A DNA stretch of 64,000 nucleotides from Bradyrhizobium embrapense. GTDB lineage: Bacteria > Pseudomonadota > Alphaproteobacteria > Rhizobiales > Xanthobacteraceae. The DNA is taken from positions 248,411-312,410 of the forward strand of contig NZ_LFIP02000002.1 of NCBI RefSeq assembly GCF_001189235.2, read 5' to 3'. The notes below the pieces were generated by a model. That model did no database searches. It saw only the letters and a program-made list of their open reading frames with translations, and was not told the origin of the DNA. The position numbers and the translations under genes were made by a program. Positions 54,272-64,000 of the stretch are shown here, one piece after another; positions within the stretch are counted from its first letter, which is position 1; each line of letters begins with the position of its first letter.

Positions 54272-54772
54272 TCAGAACAGCGAGCTATCGATCTTCGTCG
54301 TCGACTTGACCTTGCGCAGGATGATGGTCGTGCGATAGCTCGCGATATCGGTGTCCGGATGCATCAGGCGGTCGAGGATGAACGATTGATAGCTTGCGAG
54401 ATCTGAGGACACGACGCGCAGCGCGTAATCCCAGTCGCCGGCAATCATGCAGCACTCCACGACCTCCGGAAGGTTGATGACCTTCTTCTCGAAACGCGCG
54501 AAGGATTCCCTGTTCTGCTGCTTGAGGCGGAGTTCGACGATCACGTCGAAGCCAAGTCCAATTCGCGCAGGGTCCACCAAAGCCACATAGGAATTGATGA
54601 CGCCGGTCTCTTCCAGGGTCCGGACGCGCCGCATGCAGGGGGCAGACGAGAGGCCGATCCGTTCGGCCAGCTCGAGATTGGTGATGCGCCCCTCGACCTG
54701 CAGCACGTCGAGGATCTTCCGGTCCATCTCGTCGATCACGATCGCGGTTCCCATTTCTTTCGCATTTTCCAT
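54272..54772 (-). CDS. Lrp/AsnC family transcriptional regulator
   Basis: A 166-residue regulator. The N-terminal HTH is DEMDRKILDVLQVEGRITNLELAERIGLSSAPCMRRVRTLEETGVI. The C-terminal RAM (ligand-binding) domain contains LPEVVECCMIAGDWDYALRV. ATG at 54772 is used; a second ATG six codons later is possible. It is divergent from dgdA, so it probably responds to an amino acid or dialkylglycine and controls that gene. Confidence 0.9.
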   Translation of the reverse strand: MENAKEMGTAIVIDEMDRKILDVLQVEGRITNLELAERIGLSSAPCMRRVRTLEETGVINSYVALVDPARIGLGFDVIVELRLKQQNRESFARFEKKVINLPEVVECCMIAGDWDYALRVVSSDLASYQSFILDRLMHPDTDIASYRTTIILRKVKSTTKIDSSLF

Positions 54773-54787
54773 CTTTTGCGCAATTGA

Positions 54788-56212
<1,425 letters not shown>

Positions 56213-56995
56213 TCAATCCTTGCGGAACACGATCGACGCCATCCAGCCGGTCATCAGCGCCATGAACGCGGTGACGAGGCCGTAGACCAGGCCGTTCTGC
56301 CGCGCTGTGGTGGCGACGAACTGCTCGAAGCCGACCTTGACGATCTCGAAGGCGGTCTCGGTCTTGGTCACCAGCGCGCCGTCGGAGAACAGCTTGATCT
56401 CGACATTGTAGGTGCCGATCGGCACCTCCGCCGGCAGTGGAATGCCGGTGCGAAATAAAGTGGGCGTCAGGAACGTCACCGCCGAGGTCGCCTCGCGGTA
56501 CAGCCCGTGTTCGGAGCGCAGGCGGACGAAAGCGCTGCGGAACGGATCGTTCGGGACCACGTCGGCGAAGTCGGGCCCGACCCGCTGCATCAAGAGCACG
56601 TTGTTGAGCCCGAGCTGCTGCCGCCGCTGCACCTCCGGTGAGGCGATCTCGTCGAACGGGCGGTTGGAGAACAGCGCGAGATAGCCTGGCACTTGCAGGA
56701 ACTGCCTGGAGTCGGTGTTGATCCAGATGCCGAATTTGCGCTCCTTGCGCCGCGTCACCATGTCGGCGCGCGGGCCGGACACCGTGACGACGAGGTCGTA
56801 ATTGTTGCGATTGGACGGCGTCTTGTCGTCCTTCTCGACCGAGCCGAACAGCACGAGCTCGCCGCCGGAATAATTCGGCGTCACCGTGACCCGGTGGTTG
56901 GAGACCGACACGATCAGCCGCTCGGCATGCGCCGGGACCGCCGCCAGGCTGGCAGCGAGAAGGCCCACGATGGCAAGCGGCGCGCGCGACCTCAT
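56213..56995 (-). CDS. TIGR02186 family protein (TauE/SafE partner)
   Basis: A 260-residue exported protein. A signal peptide (MRSRAPLAIVGLLAASLAAVPAHA) is followed by a large beta-rich domain (LIVSVSNHRVTVTPNYSGGELVLFG and later YNLVV-type strands). A C-terminal membrane helix at about residues 235-256 (GLVYGLVTAFMALMTGWMASIVF) anchors it. This family is found almost only beside TauE/SafE exporters in alphaproteobacteria. Its start overlaps the TauE/SafE stop by 4 bp, so it is the second gene of that operon. Function is unproven, perhaps periplasmic help in sulfur-compound export. Confidence 0.88.
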   Translation of the reverse strand: MRSRAPLAIVGLLAASLAAVPAHAERLIVSVSNHRVTVTPNYSGGELVLFGSVEKDDKTPSNRNNYDLVVTVSGPRADMVTRRKERKFGIWINTDSRQFLQVPGYLALFSNRPFDEIASPEVQRRQQLGLNNVLLMQRVGPDFADVVPNDPFRSAFVRLRSEHGLYREATSAVTFLTPTLFRTGIPLPAEVPIGTYNVEIKLFSDGALVTKTETAFEIVKVGFEQFVATTARQNGLVYGLVTAFMALMTGWMASIVFRKD

Positions 56996-57921
56996 GGCGG
57001 GGCTCCGCCGGTTTCGCGGATGCTGAACAGGTCCTGCGGCCGGATCACCAGCTCGACGGCAAAGCGGATGCCGACCGCGAGCACAAGCAGGCCGAGCAAC
57101 AGGCGCAGATGCTCGCCGCGGATCTTCTGGCCGGCGCGGGCGCCGAACTGCGCGCCGGTGACGCCGCCGATCATCAGGATCAGCGCCAGCACGGCGTCGA
57201 CCAGATGGTTGGTCACCGCGTGCAGCATGGTGGCGAACACCATGGTGACGAGGGTCAGCACCATCGAGGTGCCGATCACGGTCGAGGTCGGCACCCGCAG
57301 CACATAGATCATCAGCGGCACCAGGATGAAGCCGCCGCCGATGCCCATCACCGCGCCAATGAAGCCGATCACGAGCCCGACCACGACGACCGGGATGACC
57401 GAGAGGTAGATCTTGGAGCGCTTGAAGCGCAGCTTCAGGGGCAGGCCGTGGATCCAGCCATGGCTGCCCGGCTTGCGCAGCGTGACCGCCCCGCCGCGCC
57501 GGGACCGCAGCATCGCGCGCAGGCCTTCCCAGAACATCAGGCCGCCGACCGTGGTCAGCAGGATGACGTAGGACAGCGCGATCATCAGGTCGAGTTGGCC
57601 GAGCGAGCGCAGGAAGGTGAAGGTCCACACCCCGAGCGTGGTGCCGAGCGTGCCGCCGACCAGAAGCACCGCCGCCAGCAGCGGGTCGATCGCGCGTCTT
57701 CGCCAATAGGAGATCGCGCCGGAGAACGAGGAGGCCGCGATGTGGCTCGCAACCGAGGCGACCGCGACCGCAGGCGCGATGCCGACGAAGATCAAGAGCG
57801 GGGTCATCAGGAAGCCGCCGCCGATCCCGAACATGCCGGAGACGAATCCAACCGCCGCGCCCATCGCCAGGATGAGGAAGACATTGACCGGAATGTCGGC
57901 GATCGGGAGATAGAGCTGCAC
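56992..57921 (-). CDS. TauE/SafE family sulfite exporter-like permease
   Basis: A 309-residue inner-membrane permease with two half-repeats of four helices. Landmarks are GFVSGMFGIGGGFLMTPLLI and VIGFIGAVMGIGGGFILVPLMI, the repeated GIGGG-x-P loops of the family. It exports sulfite, sulfonates or similar anions. It is transcribed with TIGR02186, whose start overlaps its stop. Confidence 0.92.
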   Translation of the reverse strand: MQLYLPIADIPVNVFLILAMGAAVGFVSGMFGIGGGFLMTPLLIFVGIAPAVAVASVASHIAASSFSGAISYWRRRAIDPLLAAVLLVGGTLGTTLGVWTFTFLRSLGQLDLMIALSYVILLTTVGGLMFWEGLRAMLRSRRGGAVTLRKPGSHGWIHGLPLKLRFKRSKIYLSVIPVVVVGLVIGFIGAVMGIGGGFILVPLMIYVLRVPTSTVIGTSMVLTLVTMVFATMLHAVTNHLVDAVLALILMIGGVTGAQFGARAGQKIRGEHLRLLLGLLVLAVGIRFAVELVIRPQDLFSIRETGGAPP

Positions 57922-58242
57922 GCGCGTCGCTTCTTGTCGGTTCGCCGCATGCTGGGGCGCAAGGCCGCATCACGGCGTGATGTCGTTCGGTTCGGGCATT
58001 CTCCGGCTGAACGAAACCGGTCGGCGCGCAAGAAGCAGGCGAACGCGGGTCGATTGCCGCGTTCTTGCATAACCGAATTCGGTGGGGGGAGGGACTAAAG
58101 AATCCGCTCCGGGTGGCATTTTTCGCCGCACGTGGCCGCTCGGCTGCCGACGTGGTTGATAATTCAGATTAATGACGCCGGCGCCGGCCTATTTGAGCAT
58201 GATCTCTTCGGAAAACCGCTCCGCACTTTTCCGGATCATGCT
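57922..58242. other. Intergenic region (321 bp) without a supported gene
   Basis: It contains the promoter side of the TauE/SafE operon and a type E dispersed repeat at 58195-58242. The open frames here are shadows or short; no RNA gene is visible. Confidence 0.6.
58195..58242. repeat. Dispersed palindromic repeat, type E
   Basis: GAGCATGATCTCTTCGGAAAA and TTTTCCGGATCATGCT form an inverted repeat of the very common rhizobial GAGCATGAT/ATCATGCTC element. It ends at the stop codon of the COG3904-like gene and may serve as its terminator. Confidence 0.85.
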
Positions 58243-59127
58243 TTAGGGCCGATCGCCCGGCTTGGTGATCAGGTTCAGCGCGAGCGCTTCCTTCGGGCTC
58301 AGCCAGCGGATGTCCGAGGTCTGCGACATCGCCTCCACGATCCCGGAGGAGACGCCCATCTTGGTCATGTAGCCCAGCACCATGCCCTGGATGCGTTGCG
58401 CCTCGGCGAGGGGATCGCTGACCGGTGCGCTGGTCGTGAAGCGATGCACGCCGAGCCGCGAGCCCGCGATGCCATAGCGGGTCTGGCCGCCGGCAAAGAC
58501 CAGTACGCAGGCGCTGGCGCAGGCCGTCGGACGGAGCTTGCCCGATGCGTCTGCGGTGGCGACGGCAGTGACCAGCCCATGGGAGCGGATGACCTCGCCC
58601 ATGATCGCCGCCTGATTCAGCGCGCCGCCCTGCGACGACAGCAGCACGGCGTCGCCAGGGGCGAGACGCGCCTCGCTCAGCCGGTCGCGGAACCAGCTCG
58701 CGCTGGCCGAGCCGATCTTGCCGCTGATCGCGAGCGCACGCCGGCCGCGGCCCGTCCCATCGATGTCGACATCGGGAATCACCGCCGAATTCATGCTCGC
58801 CGCGACGTAGGTCTCGCGCCAGAAGTCCCAGGCGCCCGGCCTCGACAGGTCGCGATAGGCCTGGATGGCGACGCTCGACAACAGCAGCACGAAGATGATG
58901 ACGGACCAGAGCGAGAACCGGAACGCGCGCGGCGGCGGTGCCACGTTCCGTTGCGGCGGAGGAGGGGGAGACGGAGCCTTGGGAGGCACGGCGAACGGAG
59001 ACGGCGTCTGGCGCGGCGGCGCGACGCGGGGCCCGGTCGGCGACGAACGATGGCCTGTTCCATCATCCTGACGATCGTCGACAGACAAGCCTGACCCTCC
59101 GGAACGCGCGCGCAATCGGCGCAGCAC
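58243..59127 (-). CDS. Membrane-anchored COG3904-like (ClpP/crotonase-like fold) protein
   Basis: A 294-residue protein. The Pro-rich cytoplasmic N-terminus (residues about 20-66) leads into one membrane helix (FSLWSVIIFVLLLSSVAIQAY, about 70-90). The periplasmic domain has VLLSSQGGALNQAAIMGEVIRSHG, the PTACASACVLVFAGGQTRYG signature and GSRLGVHRF. These match predicted periplasmic ClpP/crotonase-like proteins. A secreted relative is at 29211-29687. Catalytic activity is not shown. The start is uncertain; the frame begins at the ATG at 59127 and shorter starts exist. Confidence 0.8.
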   Translation of the reverse strand: MLRRLRARSGGSGLSVDDRQDDGTGHRSSPTGPRVAPPRQTPSPFAVPPKAPSPPPPPQRNVAPPPRAFRFSLWSVIIFVLLLSSVAIQAYRDLSRPGAWDFWRETYVAASMNSAVIPDVDIDGTGRGRRALAISGKIGSASASWFRDRLSEARLAPGDAVLLSSQGGALNQAAIMGEVIRSHGLVTAVATADASGKLRPTACASACVLVFAGGQTRYGIAGSRLGVHRFTTSAPVSDPLAEAQRIQGMVLGYMTKMGVSSGIVEAMSQTSDIRWLSPKEALALNLITKPGDRP

Positions 59128-59203
59128 TGTGCGCCTGTCTACACGGCGGAAGCGCGGAGGGATAGGACAGCGGCGCCGTCAAGGCGCCGCAGCGGCTTGG
59201 TCT

Positions 59204-62200
59204 TTAGTGCGCCGGGGCGGCCAGCGCCGCGGTGCGCTTCGAAGCCGGTCGGACCGACTTCGCGGCGGTGGGCTGCACGGGCGCGCCGTCCCAGCCGCCG
59301 GCCGGGGCCGGGACGTTGACCGCATCGCTCGGCTGCGGCTCGGGAGTAAAGGTCTGGATCGCAAGCTTCGCTGCGGCCAGTGACTGCGGGTCGAGCCGCT
59401 TGGCGATATCGTCGCGCTTGTGGCCGGCGTCGGCGTCGCCCTGCGCGGCGGCGAGGCTGAACCATTTGAAGGACTCGGCGAGGTTCTGTTCGACCCCGAT
59501 GCCGCGGGCATAGAGGATGCCGAGGTTGACCTGGCTGTCGGCAACGCCGCGATCGGCCGCCTTGCGGAACCATTGCGCGGCGCTCTTGTAGTCGGCGCCC
59601 TTGCCGCCGCCGTCGGCGTCGAGCACAGCCAGGTTGTGCATCGCCTTGGCGTTGCCGCGCTCGGCTGCTTGCACGTAGTAGCGCCGTGCCGTATCGAAGT
59701 CGCGCTTCACGCTGAGGCCCTTCTCGTAGAAGGTGCCGAGCCGGAACATCGCGGGCACCACGCCGGCCTGTGCCGCACGGCCATACCATTTGGCGGCTTC
59801 GTCGACATTGGCGGGCACGCCCTTGCCTTCGGCAAAGCGGACGCCGACCTCATAGGCCGCGGCCGCATCGCCCTTGATCGCCGCCGTCCGTAGCGCCGGA
59901 CCGCCGATCGCGTCGGGCAGCTTCTCGCCCGCCGGGATCTGGATCGTGGCGAGCTTGCCGCCGAGCGGCGGCGCGGTCGGAATCGTGCCGGTGATATCGC
60001 TGGCGGCGGCGAGCGGTGCCGCAGCCGGCTCAGGCGCCGCGGCGGGCGCGGGAGCCTGAGGGATCGTTACCTGCGCGCTGTCGAGCGTGTTCGGCGCCGG
60101 CGTGTTGTTGGACTGGCGGCCGAGCGGGGTCGGCGAGGTCATCGACGGCCCGGGCACGGACGGCGCCGCCGGTGCGGGCGCGGCGGAATTCTCGGCAGGC
60201 GGTTGCGCCGGGGGCACGGCCGGCTCGCTGTGCTCGATCGCCGGCATCGGCGGCGCCGAGCCGGCGTCGAGCAGGTTCATCGCCATCTTGACGGTCGAGA
60301 GCAGGATCACGACCACGCTCGCGCCCACCAGCAGCGAGCGGATCTTGGAGGTGATGGTCGACGGCTGGGCTTCGGGTGCGCCGGTCGCTGGCACGCCGGC
60401 CTTGCCGGCCGCGGCCTTCGCAGCCTTGTCGGCCTTCTCCTTGGCCTTGGCGGCAGCCTTGCTTGCAGCCCGCGCGGCCTTCTCGTTGACAGGTTGCGCT
60501 GCGGCGGCCTGCGCGGCGCGGCGCGCGGCGGCGATGAAGCTCGAGGTCGAGACCGGCTCCTTTTTGCCGGCGGGAAGATCACTGATGGCGCGCTCGGAAT
60601 CCGCGATCCGCTCCGATGGCGACGCCACGCGGCCCGAGGGGCGCGTGCCCGGCTCGAGTGGATGATCCGGCGGCAGTTCCGGAGCGATCGCAGCGCGCGC
60701 GGAGGCGGCATGCGGCTCGAGGATCTCGCTGATCGCACGCGGCGGCAGCGGCGGCGGCGCGGTCTCGGCCGGCTGCGCGGCATGGAATTCGCGCGGCGCT
60801 GACATGAAGTGCTCCTGCGCCAGCGCAGGATTGGGCAATTCGGGCCGGTACAATTCGGACAGGTACGATTCAGGTTTCGGCTGCGGCGCCGCCGCGTGCG
60901 GCATCTCGATCCGCGGTGCTTCCATCCGCTGTTCGGCCAATGCAGGGGCCACAGGAGCCGGCGGCGGCGCGCTGCGGACCGTGCGCAGATCGTTCTCGAT
61001 CATCGCCAGCCGGTCGACGACATGGCCGAGCGTGTTGTGAACGGTCTCGAGCGAGTCCTGGGTGCGGCGATCGGTCTCCGACTGGCTGAAGCGGATGTCG
61101 GACAGTTCGCGCTTCACCAGGTCGACGATGCCGCTGTCCATCATCGGCTGCGGCGAAGCGCTGCTGACGGTGTTGCGGGTGGCGTCGGCGAGCGAGGCGA
61201 GATGGGCGTGCTGCGCCTCGAGGTGCCGCATGATGTCATGCAGTCCTTCCTCGACCCGGCCGAGATTGCCGGAGCGCTGGTCGGCGGACTCCAGCCGCTC
61301 GAGCAGATAGGAGACCCGCTGCTCGAGATGGGTGAACGCCGACGAGCTGTCGTTGCCGACCTGCAGCCGATCGATCCGCTCCGACAGCGAGCGCAGCGCG
61401 CCCTCGATGGCGTCGGTATTTTCGTAGCCGGCGGGCCGCTCGCGGGTTTCCAGCGTCGAGGCTAATGCGGCGATGCGCTGCTCGATCCCGGCGAAGGCAT
61501 CGACATGGGACTCGGCGCGCGACATCTGCGACAGCTGGTCGACTTTCGCGGCCAGCGCATGCACGTCCCCGGAGAGCTGCAGCAGCGCGTCGTTGGAGGC
61601 GACATTGGAGACGATGGCGCGCAGCGCGGCGATCGCGCTCTCGAGCTGATGCACCGTCGAGGGATCGTCGTTGGCGCGCAGGATCATGTCGAGCTTGGCG
61701 CCGAGATTGCGGATCGCCTCGTCGTAACCGGTGAGCTGCTCGGCGGGCGTCAGCGTGCGCAGCGCCTCGCGGATTTCCGACAGCGCACGTTCGATGCCGG
61801 TAATCACCTGGGCTTGGCCTTGGCCGTTGCCGCTGTCCTGGCGGATCTCGTCGATCCGGTGATGCAGCGAGCGGATCTCGTTCTCGATCGATTCGATCGC
61901 GCGGCGCGGCATCGCCTCGGTGATCGCCTGGCGGATTTCGGCAAGCTCGCCGCGGAAGGCCGCGATCGATTGCTCGATATGGTCGGGCCGCTGCAATGCC
62001 TCGATCTGGCTTGTGATCTTGAGCAGGTGACGCTCGAGCGAGGAGAAGTCGGGGCCAGCCGGCGGCGGCGCATAGGCGGCCATCGGCGGCGCCGATTGCT
62101 GCATCGGCGGCGCGCTGCGCGGCGGCATCTGGCGTGAGGGGGGGCCGTCGAGCTCGTTCTGGCGCGCGGCGATCTCCGCGATCGCGGAATCGAACGAGGC

Positions 62201-62725
62201 CGGGCTCAGTGGCGGCGACGGACGGTAGACCTGGGCTGCGGCGCGCTCGACCGCTTCCGCCTGGCGCAGCCTTTCCTCCAGTTGCCGGTCCTGCATCTGC
62301 GGCTCCCGCTGCATCTGCGCTTCACGTATCGGCTGGGGCTGCGGCTCGCGCGCCTGCTGCGGCCGCGAAATCTGCGACAGCCGCGCATCGAGGCGCGAGA
62401 TCGCGTCGTTCAGCTGCCGTGCGACGGCGGGCTGGCCGCGCGGTACTTCGGCGCGCACGGCTTCGGCGCGCGACAATGGTTTTGCAATCTGTTCGATCTG
62501 GCGGGTGATCGCATCGAGCCGCTGATGGATGTCCGCGACCTCGCGGCTTTCCCGGCTCGGCATCGGCTGCCGTTGCTCCATACGCCAATCCGGCGGGCTC
62601 GGCTCGCCGACGGTGGAATTGAGCCAGTCGTTCAGCGACATGCCGGCGCGGCGCGCAGCCGCCTCGGCCCTGTCGCGGACGGAGGGATCGATGCCGTCAA
62701 CACTCCACGATACGCGCGAATTCAT
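59204..62725 (-). CDS. PodJL-like polar localization factor, coiled-coil with Sel1/TPR repeats
   Basis: A 1173-residue protein. The N-terminus (SVDGIDPSVRDRAEAAARRAGMSLNDWL, residues 5-33) is typical of the PodJ/SLH-like polar organisers in alphaproteobacteria. Long coiled-coil stretches cover residues about 50-560. A Pro/Ala-rich linker follows, then one membrane helix near residue 800 (SLLVGASVVVILLSTVKMA). The periplasmic C-terminus has five to six Sel1-type repeats (residues about 930-1090; AVLDADGGGKGADYKSAAQWF and similar). It should mark a cell pole for polar structures. No peptidoglycan-binding domain is seen at the end, unlike some relatives. ATG at 62725 is preferred to one ten codons upstream. 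Confidence 0.85.
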   Translation of the reverse strand: MNSRVSWSVDGIDPSVRDRAEAAARRAGMSLNDWLNSTVGEPSPPDWRMEQRQPMPSRESREVADIHQRLDAITRQIEQIAKPLSRAEAVRAEVPRGQPAVARQLNDAISRLDARLSQISRPQQAREPQPQPIREAQMQREPQMQDRQLEERLRQAEAVERAAAQVYRPSPPLSPASFDSAIAEIAARQNELDGPPSRQMPPRSAPPMQQSAPPMAAYAPPPAGPDFSSLERHLLKITSQIEALQRPDHIEQSIAAFRGELAEIRQAITEAMPRRAIESIENEIRSLHHRIDEIRQDSGNGQGQAQVITGIERALSEIREALRTLTPAEQLTGYDEAIRNLGAKLDMILRANDDPSTVHQLESAIAALRAIVSNVASNDALLQLSGDVHALAAKVDQLSQMSRAESHVDAFAGIEQRIAALASTLETRERPAGYENTDAIEGALRSLSERIDRLQVGNDSSSAFTHLEQRVSYLLERLESADQRSGNLGRVEEGLHDIMRHLEAQHAHLASLADATRNTVSSASPQPMMDSGIVDLVKRELSDIRFSQSETDRRTQDSLETVHNTLGHVVDRLAMIENDLRTVRSAPPPAPVAPALAEQRMEAPRIEMPHAAAPQPKPESYLSELYRPELPNPALAQEHFMSAPREFHAAQPAETAPPPLPPRAISEILEPHAASARAAIAPELPPDHPLEPGTRPSGRVASPSERIADSERAISDLPAGKKEPVSTSSFIAAARRAAQAAAAQPVNEKAARAASKAAAKAKEKADKAAKAAAGKAGVPATGAPEAQPSTITSKIRSLLVGASVVVILLSTVKMAMNLLDAGSAPPMPAIEHSEPAVPPAQPPAENSAAPAPAAPSVPGPSMTSPTPLGRQSNNTPAPNTLDSAQVTIPQAPAPAAAPEPAAAPLAAASDITGTIPTAPPLGGKLATIQIPAGEKLPDAIGGPALRTAAIKGDAAAAYEVGVRFAEGKGVPANVDEAAKWYGRAAQAGVVPAMFRLGTFYEKGLSVKRDFDTARRYYVQAAERGNAKAMHNLAVLDADGGGKGADYKSAAQWFRKAADRGVADSQVNLGILYARGIGVEQNLAESFKWFSLAAAQGDADAGHKRDDIAKRLDPQSLAAAKLAIQTFTPEPQPSDAVNVPAPAGGWDGAPVQPTAAKSVRPASKRTAALAAPAH

Positions 62726-63004
62726 GATTCCGTCCGGTCCCGACTCCGGCGCCATACTCTGCGCCCGCAGCCTCCCCGCGCATTCCCGTTAAGAGACAAT
62801 CGAATTCTGCGCTGGTCGTCTGCTTCAGCTGCTGACTTTTTCCCGTCACGGTAAATAACGGGTTAAGGAATGCGGCCGGCGGGCCTTAAAGTTAGGGAAT
62901 CCGGGAACCTGTTGCGCCGGATCAGGACACGCCCATCGCTTTCCGGCAAAGCGGATTCCGCGACGCGTGTCGGCACGCGCAAGGCAATGACGCGAGATTT
63001 GTTT

Positions 63005-63592
63005 CTAGCCGTTGCCTTCGCGCTTGCCGTCGTCGAGCGGCAGCACGTTGCTGCGGCCGGACATCGCCGACAGCGCGTCGAGCGCCTCCTCGCACCACTC
63101 CACCACCATGCGCTCATGGCGCATGCCGAGACGCAGACTGAGCATCTTGCCGACATCGGCCGGTGGCGCGGTGCCGTCGGGGAATCTTTTGTTGAGCAGG
63201 CGCTCATAGCGCTCATAGCGGTCGCGATGATGCTCCAGCCGTGCCATCAGGTCGGTGCGCAGCGGCTCGATGTCGACACAGTCGAGCGCATAGAGCCGGA
63301 CCAGCAGGTCGTCCTTGATCGAGGGCGGCACGCTCGGCCGCGCCGCCCAATGCTTCAGCGCCGCGCGGCCCTCGGTCGTCAGGGTGTAGACCAGCTTGTT
63401 CGGCTTGCCGGATTGCACCACCTCGCGGCCCTGGACATGGCCCTTGTCGCGCAGCCGGGAGAGCTCGCGGTAGATCTGCTGATGGTCGGCCTTCCAGAAG
63501 AAGCCGATCGAGGCGTCGAACGTCTTGGCGAGCTCATAGCCCGTCATCGGACGTTCCGTGAGGCAGGCGAGGATTGCGTCACCGAGTGCCAA
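63005..63592 (-). CDS. PadR family transcriptional regulator
   Basis: A 195-residue repressor. The N-terminal winged helix is AILACLTERPMTGYELAKTFD, then IYRELSRLRDKGHVQGREV. A C-terminal helical dimer domain (Vir-type, residues about 90-180) is basic. PadR proteins respond to phenolic or other small ligands. The divergent gene is an NTF2-like protein, and the 163-bp gap holds a clear palindrome that is probably its operator. Confidence 0.9.
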   Translation of the reverse strand: MALGDAILACLTERPMTGYELAKTFDASIGFFWKADHQQIYRELSRLRDKGHVQGREVVQSGKPNKLVYTLTTEGRAALKHWAARPSVPPSIKDDLLVRLYALDCVDIEPLRTDLMARLEHHRDRYERYERLLNKRFPDGTAPPADVGKMLSLRLGMRHERMVVEWCEEALDALSAMSGRSNVLPLDDGKREGNG

Positions 63593-63657
63593 CGCCCACC
63601 TCCATCTCAGTTCCTAAGAAGGCCATTCTGAAGTTCGCTTGACTTTATGCGTTACTG

Positions 63658-63677
63658 TGCATATGCGTCAATATGCA
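63658..63677. promoter_or_regulatory. Inverted repeat in the PadR/NTF2-like promoter region
   Basis: TGCATAT-GCGTCA-ATATGCA has perfect 7-nt arms and a 6-nt spacer. It lies 66-85 nt before the PadR start and 79-98 nt before the NTF2-like start, a likely PadR operator. Confidence 0.62.
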
Positions 63678-63755
63678 TATGGTGATCGGCGTGCGGCCTT
63701 GTTGGCGCGGCCGATGTTCAGGCTTCTTACAACCCCTGCCGCAGGAGACGTCCGA

Positions 63756-64000
63756 ATGAGCAAGCCGGGCCTCGACAAGTGGTACGCCTACATGAAATCC
63801 CACGACACCGCCGCTTTGTGGGATCTGCTGCATCCCGACGCGGTGTTCGAAAGCCCGGTCGTGCACACGCCGCAGCGCGGCCGCGACATCACCTTCAAGT
63901 ACCTGACCAGCGCCGCCAAGGTGCTCGGCGGCCCGACCTTCAAATATCTCGGCGAGTGGCAAAGCGACACCGGCGCGGTGCTCGAGTTCGAGAACGAGAT
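63756..64000 (+). CDS. NTF2-like/SnoaL family protein, cut at the window end
   Basis: The visible 81 residues begin MSKPGLDKWYAYMKSHDTAALWDLLHPDAVFESPVVH, the N-terminal helices and first strand of the SnoaL/NTF2 fold. AGGAGA lies 7 nt before ATG. The C-terminus lies outside the window. It is divergent from the PadR gene and is probably a PadR target. Confidence 0.85.
   Translation, partial: MSKPGLDKWYAYMKSHDTAALWDLLHPDAVFESPVVHTPQRGRDITFKYLTSAAKVLGGPTFKYLGEWQSDTGAVLEFENE

Noticed and set aside
59129..59893. Plus-strand open frames opposite the PodJL-like gene
   Set aside because: They are low-complexity shadows of the large coiled-coil gene on the minus strand.

Overview
The window is about 64 kb of high-GC chromosomal DNA. 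It has the gene style of an alphaproteobacterium of the Bradyrhizobium/Rhodopseudomonas type: DUF3551, TIGR02186 with TauE/SafE, a PodJL-like polarity factor, a class I (archaeal-type) lysyl-tRNA synthetase, and many dispersed palindromic repeats of the kind scattered through Bradyrhizobium genomes. The genus is an inference from family content. There is no phage, IS element, CRISPR array or plasmid origin. The only stable RNA gene seen is a tRNA-Gly(CCC).

Layout. 0-9 kb: a hypothetical protein, a MATE exporter, SRPBCC and VOC proteins, an AraC regulator, an O6-alkylguanine methyltransferase, an Alg9-like glycosyltransferase, tRNA-Gly, a DUF3551 secreted protein and an LLM-type flavin monooxygenase. 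9-12.4 kb: an Old Yellow Enzyme, a DHDPS-family lyase, and a protein that I read as an LCIB-like (theta-class) carbonic anhydrase homologue. 12.4-17.8 kb: a five-gene minus-strand operon (DUF5132, HMA-like protein, P1B-type ATPase, EcsC, DUF445). It resembles the ferrosome (fez) iron-storage organelle clusters and is the most interesting locus here. 18-24.2 kb: a LuxR regulator with a P450 and a perfect 26-bp palindrome between them, a LysR regulator divergent from a Rieske oxygenase, and a PHA-synthase-like hydrolase. 24-30 kb: RidA, a secreted PHB-depolymerase-like esterase, an ArsR/SRPBCC pair with a perfect operator palindrome (the SRPBCC gene is frameshifted), and a large FAD dehydrogenase. 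30-41 kb: SCO, a periplasmic binding protein, lysS, an OhrR/MarR regulator divergent from a secreted hydrolase, a ketopantoate-reductase-like protein, a cupin, an S24 repressor, DUF952-pyrD, a DinF-like MATE protein and an MBL hydrolase.

41-51 kb holds all four parts of the ligase-associated DNA damage system (exonuclease, ATP-dependent ligase, DEXH helicase, PdeM phosphoesterase). They lie in two blocks separated by a TPR-methyltransferase gene and a substrate-binding protein gene that is bracketed by repeats. 51-64 kb: LysR with an EamA exporter, an Nramp-like transporter, an Lrp regulator divergent from dgdA (2,2-dialkylglycine decarboxylase), TIGR02186 with TauE/SafE, a COG3904-like protein, a PodJL-like protein, and PadR divergent from an NTF2-like gene cut by the window end.

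Regulatory DNA is unusually legible. Several regulator genes (ArsR, LuxR, MarR/OhrR, PadR, LysR) have clear inverted repeats in the adjoining intergenic DNA.
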